Notes under the pieces: generated by a model
Database searches by the model: none
What the model was told of the DNA's origin: nothing
The model's input: the letters and a program-made list of their open reading frames with translations, nothing else
Part shown: positions 1-8,048 of the stretch, in pieces
How positions within the stretch are numbered: position 1 is the stretch's first letter
Layout of the letters: each line of letters starts with the position of its first letter
Program-made: the position numbers and the translations under genes
From: Anaerolineae bacterium
GTDB taxonomy: Bacteria > Chloroflexota > Anaerolineae > Aggregatilineales > Phototrophicaceae
Assembly (NCBI GenBank): GCA_022843385.1
Contig: JALHNT010000063.1
Coordinates: forward strand, 1 to 39,249
Reading direction: 5' to 3'
Length of the DNA stretch: 39,249 bases

Positions 1-204
1 CAGAACATTGCCGGCGGCGTTGCCACCCCAGCCATGAAAGTAAACCAGCGGCGGCGCATCCGGTTGCCCGGCCAGCAGCACATGGGTCAGGCCATGCCGG
101 GTTTTCACCTGACGCGACTCGCTTGGGATCGGCCACTGCTGAAGCGCCTGATCGTACTGGGCCAACACGGCTGCCTGCCCGGCGGCAGACTTGTAAACGA
201 CCAT
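1..204 (-). CDS. Alpha/beta hydrolase, N-terminal part (runs off the window)
   Basis: The minus strand from position 204 reads 68 codons to the window edge without a stop. The protein begins MVVYKSAAGQAAVLAQYDQA and reaches VYFHGWGGNAAG near residues 54-65. The HGWGG segment is the oxyanion-hole motif after the first core strand of alpha/beta hydrolases. The opening resembles small bacterial hydrolases that start with a helical MxVYKSxxG segment. The nucleophile elbow and the Asp/His of the triad lie outside the window, so the substrate cannot be inferred. An AGGAG ribosome-binding site lies about 9 bases upstream of the ATG and supports this start. The next minus-strand gene upstream is the Uma2 nuclease. 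Confidence 0.75.
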   Translation of the reverse strand, partial: MVVYKSAAGQAAVLAQYDQALQQWPIPSESRQVKTRHGLTHVLLAGQPDAPPLVYFHGWGGNAAGNVL

Positions 205-284
205 CGCGCTTCGCTCCTGTGGGCTTCACTATCTGCCTTCTCGCCCCAGATACGCCTCCGAGTGCAGCACCGCTTGCTGTCACC

Positions 285-830
285 TCACACTGCGAACAGC
301 GGGTCAACCGGCATCGTCCCCAACAGTGGCGAGGTGAGCGTGTCACCCACACCATAAACATCCACCCGTTGGAAGCGTTCGCCCACCAATTGCCATACTT
401 CGATCAGTTGATCGCCCGGATGCACCAGCCAGTATTCGCGCACCCCGTGACGCTGATACAGGTGGAACTTGGTCTTGCGGTCTTTGCGCGCCGTCCCCGG
501 CGACAGGATTTCGATCACCAGATCAGGTGCGCCGCGCACATGCTGTTCCAGGATCACGCAGCGCGGGTTCTTCAGCGACACCCAGAAAACATCCGGCTGC
601 ACTACATTCAGATCATCCAGGTAAACATCCAGCGGCGCGACAAAGACTTCGCCCTCTGGGATGATGTCTTCCACGGCGCGGGCGAAACGGCGTAACAGTC
701 GTTGATGTTCTACATTGGGTGAAGGCATTTCCAGCAACACTCCATCGATCAGCTCGGTCGGCAAATTGGTTTCCGGCAGCTTGAAGAAGGTATCCGCCGT
801 CATCAGTTGGGGTATGCGTTGGGCAACCAT
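285..830 (-). CDS. Uma2 family (DUF820) putative restriction endonuclease
   Basis: The 181-residue product has the usual length of Uma2/DUF820 proteins, a PD-(D/E)XK nuclease-fold family that is often multi-copy in Cyanobacteria and Chloroflexota. Visible family features are ELIDGVLLEMPSPN (26-39), VVQPDVFWV with D80, and APDLVIEILSPGT with D103 and E107, followed by KDRKTKFHLY with the candidate catalytic lysines. The REYWLVHP strand near 131-138 is also typical. I chose the ATG at 830 because a perfect GGAGG (837-841) sits 6 bases upstream. A longer frame from 857 would place that site inside the gene. The cellular role of Uma2 proteins is largely unknown, and nothing nearby gives this copy a partner. 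Confidence 0.88.
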   Translation of the reverse strand: MVAQRIPQLMTADTFFKLPETNLPTELIDGVLLEMPSPNVEHQRLLRRFARAVEDIIPEGEVFVAPLDVYLDDLNVVQPDVFWVSLKNPRCVILEQHVRGAPDLVIEILSPGTARKDRKTKFHLYQRHGVREYWLVHPGDQLIEVWQLVGERFQRVDVYGVGDTLTSPLLGTMPVDPLFAV

Positions 831-872
831 CTCACACCTCCTTGTATCATTTCGCACATTATGCCATTCACC

Positions 873-1052
873 TCAGCGCTTGCGCCGTCGCCCCAGATAT
901 TCCTCCGAGTCCAGCACCGCTTCCATCGCATCGAGCGCATCCATTCTGCGCCCCGTCCCACGGTGACGACCGTGCTTGTTCCGCTTCGGACGCTTGTGCA
1001 GCGGCGCGATGACCGCCAGCAGCAACCCAGCCAACAGGATGATGATCTGCAC
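873..1052 (-). CDS. Small basic membrane-anchored protein (59 aa), hypothetical
   Basis: A short frame opens with GTG at 1052, preceded 5-6 bases upstream by a strong GGAGGGG ribosome-binding site. It encodes one hydrophobic helix (QIIILLAGLLLAVIAP, residues 2-17). A very basic stretch rich in K, R, H and G follows (20-36), then an acidic helix (MDALDAMEAVLDSEEYL, 37-53) and a terminal RRRKR. The layout suggests a single-pass protein with a cytoplasmic charged tail. I do not recognise a family. Support comes from the good ribosome-binding site, the coherent amphipathic design and its place in a row of minus-strand genes. It is too short to be secure without homologues. Confidence 0.55.
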   Translation of the reverse strand: MQIIILLAGLLLAVIAPLHKRPKRNKHGRHRGTGRRMDALDAMEAVLDSEEYLGRRRKR

Positions 1053-1131
1053 TTTACCCCTCCGATCACTCCCTGTTCGCTCTCATCATACGGGAAGACC
1101 GGAGCGCTGCGCTCCCCCAATCCGATGGGGA

Positions 1132-1371
1132 TCATTCCCACCAGCGATACCAGATGCGGCGCGACCCGTACACATGACCTATCGGGCTGGGGGCGAAGTA
1201 ATAGATATACACCCACACCATGAGCAGGAACCAGATGCCGCCGATGCCGCCGACCGCCGCGCCGATCAGGCCGCCCATGCGGACATCACGCCCGGTACGC
1301 TGATGAATATAGGCTGTTGCGAAGGAACCGAAGACCACCAGGACAACGCGCCACAGAATGAAGTAGGTCAT
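1132..1371 (-). CDS. Small membrane protein (79 aa), hypothetical
   Basis: The product has two hydrophobic segments: YFILWRVVLVVFGSFATAYI near the N terminus, and a glycine-rich GGLIGAAVGGIGGIWFLLMV stretch that runs into an aromatic VYIYYFAP. The basic HQRTGRD loop lies between them, so it is probably a two-helix inner-membrane protein. The C terminus is rich in W, R and Y. Starts at 1410 or 1407 would add 12-13 polar residues. I prefer 1371 because the hydrophobic segment begins right after it, but neither start has a convincing ribosome-binding site. The glycine-rich second helix recalls the small GlsB/YeaQ-type membrane proteins, though I cannot confirm that. About 200 bases without a recognisable gene separate it from the insertion sequence to the right. 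Confidence 0.55.
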   Translation of the reverse strand: MTYFILWRVVLVVFGSFATAYIHQRTGRDVRMGGLIGAAVGGIGGIWFLLMVWVYIYYFAPSPIGHVYGSRRIWYRWWE

Positions 1372-1574
1372 GAGCCGTTCTTTCTGTCCAGATGACGATA
1401 AGTCCATCATACCGCATGTCCGCCCGCGTCGTCCATCGAGGAGCGAAAGGGGGTTAGTTCACTTCAGGCACTCCTCTTTTCGTCCTCTGAATAGCGGATT
1501 TGCCGGACACAGGCTCGCGGTTGCCATCAGCCCGAATCAGATTCCCTCAACCTCGATTTCTCTCCCCCATTTCT

Positions 1575-2446
1575 AGAGGGTGTTGTGCACTTTAGAGACA
1601 AACTGCCATACAGTGGACGAAACGATGGGTCATCAGGATAGCAAAGGCCAAGAAATGCAAACGCTGCAAGGTGTCTGGCAAGCGTTCCTAGTCGCGTGCC
1701 AAGCGGCGGAAACCAGCCATCCAGCCAAAGGAGCGCTCCACCACCCAACACCGTGGCAACAACACAAAGCCTTTCCTGGCTTCGGGCAACTTCACCACAT
1801 CCAATCGCAATCCCTGTTCTTCAGCAGCCTGAGCCGCCTCGTCACCGCTATAGCCCTGATCGACAAAGGCGACTTCAACGGTTTCACCGGTCACTTCCTG
1901 AACAGCCTGTGCCAACTGCCCGACCTGAGCACGGTCTTGCTCATTGGTGGGTGTGACCAGCAAGGCCAACAGATGTCCCAAGGTGTCCACTGCTATGTGG
2001 GTCTTGCTGCCTTTGCGTCGTTTGGCACCATCATAACCGGCATGATTGCCACGTTCCGGGCTGGATTGCAGGTGCGACTGTCGAAAATGGCAGCGGTCGT
2101 TTGTTCGTTACATCCCGCCGCCAGGCGCAGCAGCACTCGCAAGTCGTGAACCAGTGCTTCAAACACACCAGCTTGCAACCAACGTTAGGGCTATTGATTG
2201 ACGGTATACCAAGGCGGCAGGTCATTGGGCATCATCCGCTACGGGATGCCACCGCGCACGATATAGCGCAGACCGTTGAACACCTCGCGCAGTGGGTGTT
2301 CCCGCTGCGGAGCCTCTTCACTCATCAGCGTCAGCTAGGGCGCGATGAATGCCCACTCGTCATCACTTACGTAACTGGGATAGGTTTTTCTCTCATTCAT
2401 CCTGCTAGTTCATCATTTCCCGTTACAAAAGTGCATAACACGCTCT
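1575..2446 (-). mobile_element. Degenerate IS5-type insertion sequence with terminal inverted repeats
   Basis: An element of about 870 bp contains one broken transposase gene. Its ends are imperfect inverted repeats: the left end reads AGAGGGTGTTGTGCACTTT from 1575, and the right end (complement of 2428-2446) reads AGAGCGTGTTATGCACTTT, matching at 17 of 19 positions. The left end is preceded by CT (CTAGAG), fitting the CTAG or TA target preference known for some IS5 groups. The right flank no longer shows a matching duplication. The multiple lesions in the transposase mean this copy is inactive. The same terminal sequence appears at 39078-39241 around a miniature element. Confidence 0.85.
1592..2400 (-). 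pseudogene. IS5 family transposase, inactivated by several stops and a frameshift
   Basis: Reading from ATG 2400 gives MNERKTYPSYVSDDEWAFIA, then the family blocks EVFNGLRYIV, RMMPNDLPPW, LQAGVFEALVHDL, AAIFDSRT, AGYDGAKRRKGSKTH, VDTLGHLLALLVTP, FVDQGYSGDEA, VVERSFGWM, RRLARD and ERLPDTLQRLHFLAFAILM. These are the DDE transposase blocks of IS5-type elements. In-frame stops interrupt it after FIAP, after GIP (where Trp is expected), twice in the segment before RWLQAG, and after RRLARD (where Tyr is expected, 1688-1690). One base is missing near 2070-2073, between DSRT and LQSSPERG. Restoring it makes the length exactly 270 codons, including the TAA at 1592-1594. Confidence 0.9.
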
Positions 2447-2595
2447 GGCACTTCTGGCACTAACAGGACTTACGCAGATAACCCTGAATTTTCCCGTAGG
2501 TGCCCAGTATATTGCGACCCTGTTGAGGCCGATGCTTCGTTACGTCTATCATTTCTGATACAATAGGATCAACGATCAATGGATGAGATGGGTCT
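2447..2595. other. Intergenic region upstream of the subtilisin gene
   Basis: No gene is visible here. A TACAAT box at 2559-2564 could be the -10 element for the protease gene, but the matching -35 (TTCGTT, 17 bases upstream) is poor. The stretch AGGACTTACGCAGATAACCC (2465-2484) looks like the outer end of some insertion sequences, but I found no partner end. Confidence 0.3.
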
Positions 2596-3891
2596 ATGGA
2601 GACACTGGTCGCGCTGCGGAAAAAGCCGCGCTTGCGGGATATGTTACAGGAAATCGCCTCGGTGGTCGAACGCCGCACCCGTGTGATGGAACGCGCCGCC
2701 GACTCGCAGCATACCCCCGAATTGGAAAAACACGGTTTCAGACCAGTGATGCTGGATGAGCATGGCGCTGAAACCGTCTCGCGTGATGAACCCTGGTTTG
2801 GTCGGTTGGGCTATATCGGTGCTTATGTGCTGAATGTGCCGGATCGTGAACCGCGCGAAGCTGCCAAAGCCGTGCTGGGCAATGACTACTACCTGCTGCC
2901 GAACATCGAACTCACCCTGCCACCGCCGCTGGAGGCCAGCATCGATGCGCCAGTGGAAGAGCGTCCGCGCCGCGAGTGGTCGAAAGCCAGCGGGGTCGGC
3001 GCGGCTCATCGACAAGGCGCGCGCGGCCAGGGCGTGCGCGTCGGCGTGCTGGATACCGGCTGCGACGCCGATCACGAGCAGTTCAAAGGCAAGTCCATCG
3101 AATTCCTCTACGTCAACCCGGCCGACGCAGCGCAATCGCGCGCCGGCATTCGCGCCTTCGACCCACACGGTCATGGGACACACGTCTGCGGCATCATCGC
3201 CGGGCGCGAGGTCGGTGTTGCACCGGAAGCCGAGCTGATGGTGGCTTCGGTCATCGAGAGCGAGAATACCCAGACCAGCCTGGAACGGATTGTGTATGCC
3301 CTCAACTGGATGGTGTCGCAGTTTCAGGAGCCAGAGGCGCGTTCGATGCCGACCATCATCAACCTGTCGCTGGGCTTCCAGGCCGAAACCCTCAGCCAGA
3401 CGAAACTGAAGGCGCTGGTCACTGGCGTGCGGTCGATCATTCATACCCTGGTCTACGATCTCGACATCCTGCCAATAGTCGCCATCGGCAACGACGGTCC
3501 TGGATTGTTGCGTGCCCCCGGTTATTTCCCTGAAGTGCTAGCGGTGGGCGCGGTCGATTTACAGCATCAACCGGCGGCCTTCAGTGGGGGCGGTGTGTCG
3601 CCGCTGGATCATCAACTGACCAAACCCGATCTGGTCGGCTATGGCGTCGATATTCTCTCGGCAGTGGATCGGGACAGCCAGAATCGCAGCCGCTACGCCC
3701 GCAAGACCGGGACGAGCATGGCGGCACCGTATGTGGCGGGCATCGCCGCGCTTTATGCCTCGGCGCGCCCGAACGATGATTTGCAGGGCGCAAAATTGCG
3801 CGATACGCTGATACAGACGGCGCTCACTCTGGATGGAACGCCGGATCGCATCGGGAAAGGATTGGCGCGGTTTACAAAGGATGGCTTGTGA
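2596..3891 (+). CDS. S8 family serine peptidase (subtilisin-like), no signal peptide
   Basis: This 431-residue protein carries the full subtilisin catalytic set. D153 lies in VRVGVLDTGCDADH, H193 in HGHGTHVCGIIAG, the oxyanion N299 in VAIGNDGPG, and the nucleophile S374 in TGTSMAAPYVAGIAALY. The first 130 residues form an unfamiliar charged region that begins METLVALRKKPRLRD, with no hydrophobic leader. The enzyme is therefore predicted to act in the cytoplasm, unlike most secreted subtilisins. No classical I9 prodomain is obvious at the N terminus. Instead a separate I9-like protein is encoded immediately downstream with a one-base overlap. This suggests a two-gene unit in which the partner folds or restrains the protease. 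Start choice is moderate: the upstream ribosome-binding site is weak. Confidence 0.93.
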   Translation: METLVALRKKPRLRDMLQEIASVVERRTRVMERAADSQHTPELEKHGFRPVMLDEHGAETVSRDEPWFGRLGYIGAYVLNVPDREPREAAKAVLGNDYYLLPNIELTLPPPLEASIDAPVEERPRREWSKASGVGAAHRQGARGQGVRVGVLDTGCDADHEQFKGKSIEFLYVNPADAAQSRAGIRAFDPHGHGTHVCGIIAGREVGVAPEAELMVASVIESENTQTSLERIVYALNWMVSQFQEPEARSMPTIINLSLGFQAETLSQTKLKALVTGVRSIIHTLVYDLDILPIVAIGNDGPGLLRAPGYFPEVLAVGAVDLQHQPAAFSGGGVSPLDHQLTKPDLVGYGVDILSAVDRDSQNRSRYARKTGTSMAAPYVAGIAALYASARPNDDLQGAKLRDTLIQTALTLDGTPDRIGKGLARFTKDGL

Positions 3892-4253
3892 TGTTCAGTA
3901 CCAATGGTGTGCATCAGGTTCGTTTATCGGTGCAGGTGCAGCGACCGGCTTCAGATGATCTGGCGCTGTATGATCGCGACACGCGAGTGAAGAAATTGCA
4001 GGAGAATGCCCGTCAACGGCAGCAGGATATTCTCGACTGGCTGGATGAGCATGATCTGGCCGACCAGGTTTCGTGCTTCGCGCCCTCGACGGTCTTCAAT
4101 CTGTTGTTCATGGATGCCTCGCCGGAAGTGGCGGATCGTATCAAGGATGCGCCGGGCGTGGTCGAAGTCGCGATTGTCGAGGAGGTCGAAGTTGACCTGA
4201 TGCATGAAAAGGACGAAGAAACCCGTCCCATGCCTTATGCCGACAGGGACTGA
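3891..4253 (+). CDS. Small I9-like (subtilisin propeptide/inhibitor-like) partner protein
   Basis: The ATG at 3891 shares its first base with the TGA of the protease gene, so translation is probably coupled; a GTG at 3888 is an alternative. The 120-residue product has a helical charged region (RVKKLQENARQRQQDILDWL). A segment near 68-104 follows with F-APSTVFNLLFMDASPEVA and DAPGVVEVAIVEEVEVD. The pattern of a strand, a helix ending in a PGV turn and a final V-E-V strand is the hallmark of inhibitor I9 / subtilisin propeptides. Here it stands alone rather than fused to the enzyme. It has no signal peptide, consistent with its partner. Family assignment rests on pattern and context. The 3' end overlaps the convergent YwiC-like gene by 19 bases. 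Confidence 0.7.
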   Translation: MFSTNGVHQVRLSVQVQRPASDDLALYDRDTRVKKLQENARQRQQDILDWLDEHDLADQVSCFAPSTVFNLLFMDASPEVADRIKDAPGVVEVAIVEEVEVDLMHEKDEETRPMPYADRD

Positions 4254-5041
4254 ATCCCCAGCGCCAGCAGCACGACGTAGATCAATCCGTAGGCGATTTC
4301 ACTGAAGCCGATCACCTTCGCCGGTACCGGGTGGCGCAAGAATGATAATCCCCAAGCGGCCCTTGCCAGGAGCAGCAGCCCACCCACCAGCGCTGTCCAG
4401 GGCAGTCCCCTCAGCATTACGCCCACCAGCAGCAGCAGTATACTCGCGCCATGCGTCACTAGTGGCAAGCCTGTTTGAGCCGCCTTGCCCTTCTCCAGCC
4501 GCAGGCGTGAACGTACATACAGGATCGAGACTACTGCCCGCAGCGCCAGCGCCAGCCAGACCCACCCTGCCAGCGCCGCATCCACCCCGCCTAGCAGGCA
4601 CAGCGCCGGAGCCAGCGCGCTGAAGGCTAAGGCACCGGCAATCTCAGCCACGGCTTCACGCCCCTGACTGTGTAGCTCATGCCAGATCTGTACCCCGGCC
4701 AGCGGCAGTGCCAGCATTAGCGGCAGCCAGAATGCCTGTGTGGTGGTGTTGACCATCGTGAGTAGCAGGGCGAGCAGCGCCGCCCCACCGTAGACCGCTG
4801 CGACCGTAGTCGCCAGCCGCGTCCGGTCATACCACTTGCCTTTCAGCCGGTCTTTCAGCGTCGTCTTCAACGGTTGGTGCAGCAGAAAAGCGAATAGCGC
4901 TGCTATCCCCAGCCAGAACCCAGCCCAACTGGCCGCGATCAACAGACCGGCCAGGAACGGTTCCAGCCAGAAACCCCAGCCGCCGTGCTGGGCCGGTAGT
5001 GCCACGCTGCGGATGCCCTGTCGCGATACCGTATTCATCAT
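4235..5041 (-). CDS. YwiC-like integral membrane protein
   Basis: The protein is very hydrophobic, with about eight predicted membrane segments. It begins with LPAQHGGWGFWLEPFLAGL, matching the PxQHGxWxxxxxPF opening of YwiC-like proteins. That family is of unknown function and is often linked by context to nitrate or redox metabolism in Bacillus. A basic loop (HQPLKTTLKDRLKGKW) follows the second helix, and another (YVRSRLRLEKGKAA) sits in mid-protein. Three ATGs are clustered at 5047, 5041 and 5038. The GGAGG upstream has ideal spacing (7 bases) for 5041 and only 1 base for 5047, so 5041 is chosen. It converges on the protease pair and has no operon partner. Confidence 0.8.
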   Translation of the reverse strand: MMNTVSRQGIRSVALPAQHGGWGFWLEPFLAGLLIAASWAGFWLGIAALFAFLLHQPLKTTLKDRLKGKWYDRTRLATTVAAVYGGAALLALLLTMVNTTTQAFWLPLMLALPLAGVQIWHELHSQGREAVAEIAGALAFSALAPALCLLGGVDAALAGWVWLALALRAVVSILYVRSRLRLEKGKAAQTGLPLVTHGASILLLLVGVMLRGLPWTALVGGLLLLARAAWGLSFLRHPVPAKVIGFSEIAYGLIYVVLLALGIQSLSA

Positions 5042-5151
5042 ACTCATACCTCCATCACTCCATTGGAGTGCAGACTGGCTGGCGTCGCAATCCGCTTACC
5101 GTTTCGCGGTGCATTTTGAGTTGTTTGCGTCTCTGTTTCCAGAGGTGCAAC

Positions 5152-5219
5152 CTTACCCCTCAGCCCCTCTTCAATCCATTGTATAGGGGAGTCGAACACA
5201 CTGAGGCGGGGGTGAGGTC
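5152..5219. repeat. Degenerate GC-rich palindromic intergenic repeat
   Basis: The 238-base gap between the YwiC-like gene and the helicase gene contains a decayed copy of the window's dispersed repeat. It starts ACCCCTCAGCCCCTCTTCAA and ends GAGGCGGGGGTGAGG. The outer arms are inverted relative to each other; the middle is eroded. I see nothing else in the gap. Confidence 0.5.
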
Positions 5220-5279
5220 ACTCGATAGCTGTTCTACCCAAAACTTTGAAATACACCCTACCGTTTCGTGATCCAGATA

Positions 5280-7328
5280 TCACTTCTGGCCTTCTGTGTC
5301 CAGGCTTTCGCACCAGGTATAGTCCAGCAGCGGGGTCAACGGGGCAGGAAGCGTCCCCTGATAACTGAGCGTCAGGCGGTAGCGGGCGCGCGTCATGGCG
5401 GTGAAGAGCTTGCGCCGGGCGGCGGTCACAGCCTCGGCGTCATCGGGGCGGGGGAAGCTGTCGTGCAGGTGCGGGATGAACACCGCCAGGAATTCCAGCC
5501 CCTTCATCTTCTCGAAATACTGTACATAGATGCCCTGCTTCTGCCACTTCTCCCAACGCGCCGTGTGCCACTTGGCGTGACTGAGGATGGCGATCTGGCC
5601 GGGGTGCAGCCCCAGCCGCAGCAGCTCATCAATTTTGCTGGCGATGTAAGCCGTCTCGCTGGCCGGGTCAGGGCAGGCGATCAGCGCCGGCAGCGGCCCA
5701 CTGCCCAGCTCATACGAGGTGAAATCCGGTTCGGCACGGTCTTCGGTGGCGCGCAGCGTGTCATCGGCTTCGATCAGGCTGTGCGCCGCCTGACTGATCT
5801 CGCGGGTCGAACGGAAAGGCACCCGCAGGATGCGCGACCGTCCGACCACGTTCAGCCCTTTCTGATGCCAGTTGTAGGAACAAAAGATGCTCTGTGACGG
5901 ATCATCACAGAGGAACAGGCTACCATTGGGCTTGAGCAGATGCTTCGCCAACGCGATCCAGGAGGGCGCGAAATCCTGCGCTTCGTCGATGAAGATGGCA
6001 TCGAAAGCGGTTGGTATGACAGTCATCGGCTGCGTCTCATCGGGGTCAGCCGGCTTCGGCTCGTTTAGTACCTCCAGCGCCACCGATGCCACATCATCCC
6101 AGTCATAAGCCCATTCGCCGCGCTCATTGCGTGTCTGCTGCTCGGCGCGATACTGGTTGAAGAGCGTGTTGATGAGGGTGCGTTTGTGCCGATCGAGCGC
6201 GATGCCGCGTCCCCGACGCTCGGCGTTCAGATAAGCCTCGTCGTCCAGCAAACCCATCTCCTTGCGCCAGGCGAATTCCGCCGCCACGAACTCGGCGTTC
6301 AGCCCAAGCTGTTTGAGCGTATCGCGGGCATTCTGTCGCAGCCAGGCACGGGTCTGGAGCGGGTCGCGCCAGCGTAATCCCAGCAGCAGCTTGCACACCC
6401 TATGGAAGCTGGCGACCAGTACTTGTTCGGCGGGCAGGCTGATGCGCGTCTGAAGGTCTTTCGCCAGTTCAACGTTGAAGGTCATCACCAGCAGGCGGGC
6501 CGCCGGGTGCTGCTCCGCCAGATGCCGGACGCGCCGCGCCAACACCAACGTCTTGCCGCTGCCCGCCACGCCGCGCACCAGCCGCACCTGAGCATTCTCC
6601 GGGATGCCTAGCGCTTCGTTGGAGAGTTCGTCATCGTCGAACAGCATCATCTGCTTCGGATGGAGCGAGATCAGCGGTTCGGTGATGAGGCCGTGCTGGG
6701 TCTGCGTCAGCGTGCCGACCGGCAGCCCTTCGTCGTTCTGGACTTGCAGCGTCGGATTCAACACCTCGCGGATGATGTCCAGCATATCGAGCGACAGCGG
6801 TTGCTCCAGGCGGAATTTCCAGGGCAACTGCTGGATGGCTTGCTGCACGTGCGCCGGGCTGGCGAGCAGCTCCTTGCCGATCACGCAGCCGCGCGGCCAG
6901 ATGCCTTTCTTCTCGAACTGCTGGACGATGCTCTGGCTGATGCGGGGCAGCGCCACCATCACCTGCCAGGGGAAACGCAGCGCCGTTCGCCCCTTATACT
7001 GTTCCCAGAGTTCGGCGCGCTCCTCAAAGCGTTTCTTCAGGTCGTAGGCGTAGCCTTCAGCGGTACGCAGCGGGTTTTCATAGCTGGCCGGCTTGCCATC
7101 GCTGCGGGTGGTGTGGATGGTGCGCTGGTCGCCCCCGGTTAGTTTGACCCAATCCTTGACTTCCAGCACGACCACGCCCAGCAGTGCGCTGACGATGACA
7201 AAATCCGGCTTGCTCGATTGACCGTCCGGCTGATTGAGTTGGGGTTCGTAATGGAAAAAGAACTGCTTGCGCGGCAGATCGCGCAGCAGGCGGTTGAGCA
7301 GCTTTTCGCCATAGGTTGGCGTGGACAT
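5280..7328 (-). CDS. NERD nuclease domain fused to a UvrD-like superfamily 1 helicase
   Basis: The 682-residue protein has two parts. Residues 1-120 form a NERD domain, a PD-(D/E)XK nuclease-like fold, with KPDFVIVSALLGVVVLEVKDW giving D42, E56 and K58. Residues 245-680 form an SF1 helicase of UvrD/Rep type. They show Walker A RGVAGSGKT (252-260, K259), motif Ia VMTFNVELAKDLQ, Walker B IFIDEAQDF (446-453), motif IV VPFRSTREISQA, motif V EKMKGLEFLAVF and motif VI FTAMTRARYRL. It should bind and unwind DNA using ATP and may cut it. NERD-helicase proteins are scattered by transfer and have been suspected of roles in repair or phage defence. It is transcribed away from xpt; a TATACT box (7369-7374, minus strand) may be its -10. 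Confidence 0.92.
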   Translation of the reverse strand: MSTPTYGEKLLNRLLRDLPRKQFFFHYEPQLNQPDGQSSKPDFVIVSALLGVVVLEVKDWVKLTGGDQRTIHTTRSDGKPASYENPLRTAEGYAYDLKKRFEERAELWEQYKGRTALRFPWQVMVALPRISQSIVQQFEKKGIWPRGCVIGKELLASPAHVQQAIQQLPWKFRLEQPLSLDMLDIIREVLNPTLQVQNDEGLPVGTLTQTQHGLITEPLISLHPKQMMLFDDDELSNEALGIPENAQVRLVRGVAGSGKTLVLARRVRHLAEQHPAARLLVMTFNVELAKDLQTRISLPAEQVLVASFHRVCKLLLGLRWRDPLQTRAWLRQNARDTLKQLGLNAEFVAAEFAWRKEMGLLDDEAYLNAERRGRGIALDRHKRTLINTLFNQYRAEQQTRNERGEWAYDWDDVASVALEVLNEPKPADPDETQPMTVIPTAFDAIFIDEAQDFAPSWIALAKHLLKPNGSLFLCDDPSQSIFCSYNWHQKGLNVVGRSRILRVPFRSTREISQAAHSLIEADDTLRATEDRAEPDFTSYELGSGPLPALIACPDPASETAYIASKIDELLRLGLHPGQIAILSHAKWHTARWEKWQKQGIYVQYFEKMKGLEFLAVFIPHLHDSFPRPDDAEAVTAARRKLFTAMTRARYRLTLSYQGTLPAPLTPLLDYTWCESLDTEGQK

Positions 7329-7397
7329 AAACCGTTCTGTTTGGTTAACGGATCGTTTGTTCGCCCCAGTATAGCACAGGTGGACTGACCACCGAAA

Positions 7398-7426
7398 TTG
7401 ACCAATAGCCAGCGCGGATGTATGCT
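7398..7426 (+). promoter_or_regulatory. Sigma70-type promoter of the xpt operon
   Basis: TTGACC (7398-7403) and TATGCT (7421-7426) are separated by 17 bases and lie about 30 bases ahead of the chosen xpt start. The short leader leaves no room for a purine riboswitch, which often controls xpt in Firmicutes. Confidence 0.55.
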
Positions 7427-7456
7427 AACGGCGGCATGTTCAACAGGAAAACTGGC

Positions 7457-8038
7457 ATGAAAGCACTCCAAGATCGCATCCGCGCCGAAGGGCAGAACCT
7501 CGGCGATGGCATTCTCAAGATCGACAGCCTGCTCAACCATCAGCTTGACCCGGAGCTGATGATGCAGATGGGGCAGGAATTCGCCCAGCGCTTCGCTGGC
7601 ACCCATGTGGATCGCATCCTGACGGTGGAAATCTCCGGCATCGCCCCGGCGCTGATGGCGGCCTACGCCCTCAAAGTGCCGGTGGTCTATGCCCGCAAGA
7701 TCAAGCCGATCACCATGTCTGGCCCGGTCTTCCTGGAGACTGCGCCCAGCCACACCAAAGGCGGCGAAGTCAACCTGCTGGTCTCCGCCGAGTTCCTCCA
7801 TGCCGGCGAGGACATCCTCATCATCGATGATTTCCTGGCGACAGGCAAGACGCTGCTGGCGCTGTCCCGCATGGTCAAGAGCGCCAAATGTAATCTGGTG
7901 GGCGTCGGCGTGGTGGTGGAAAAAACTTTTGAAGGCGGGCGGGCGCTGCTGCTCAAGGGCGGCTACACCCATATTCCGATTCATGCTTTGGCGACCATCA
8001 CCAATATGGATGATGGACAAATATCTTTTTCTGACTGA
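7457..8038 (+). CDS. xpt: Xanthine phosphoribosyltransferase
   Basis: This type I phosphoribosyltransferase converts xanthine and PRPP to XMP in purine salvage. Starting at ATG 7457, the protein opens MKALQDRIRAEGQNLGDGIL, the characteristic Xpt N terminus, and is 193 residues, close to the family norm. The PRPP-binding loop is DILIIDDFLATGKTLLAL (about 118-135). LTVEISGIAPALMAAYAL is the flexible-loop region, and KKVF-type residues near the C terminus (VVEKTFEGGRALLL) also match. Upstream in-frame ATGs at 7418 and 7436 would add residues absent from the family. An AGGA about 10 bases upstream supports 7457. The stop codon overlaps the ribosome-binding site of the S9 peptidase gene, so the two are co-transcribed. 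XMP made here can be used by GuaA, encoded 3 kb downstream. Confidence 0.93.
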   Translation: MKALQDRIRAEGQNLGDGILKIDSLLNHQLDPELMMQMGQEFAQRFAGTHVDRILTVEISGIAPALMAAYALKVPVVYARKIKPITMSGPVFLETAPSHTKGGEVNLLVSAEFLHAGEDILIIDDFLATGKTLLALSRMVKSAKCNLVGVGVVVEKTFEGGRALLLKGGYTHIPIHALATITNMDDGQISFSD

Positions 8039-8048
8039 GGAGGCCGAT

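Noticed and set aside
2465..2500. End of a second insertion sequence (AGGACTTACGCAG)
   Set aside because: No matching inverted end or transposase fragment was found nearby.
7329..7456. Purine riboswitch upstream of xpt
   Set aside because: The leader after the promoter is only about 25-30 bases and shows no conserved three-way junction sequence.
7689..8048. Long N-terminal extension of the S9 peptidase
   Set aside because: It overlaps xpt in another frame, its translation is rich in R, S and W, and a strong ribosome-binding site precedes the TTG at 8049.
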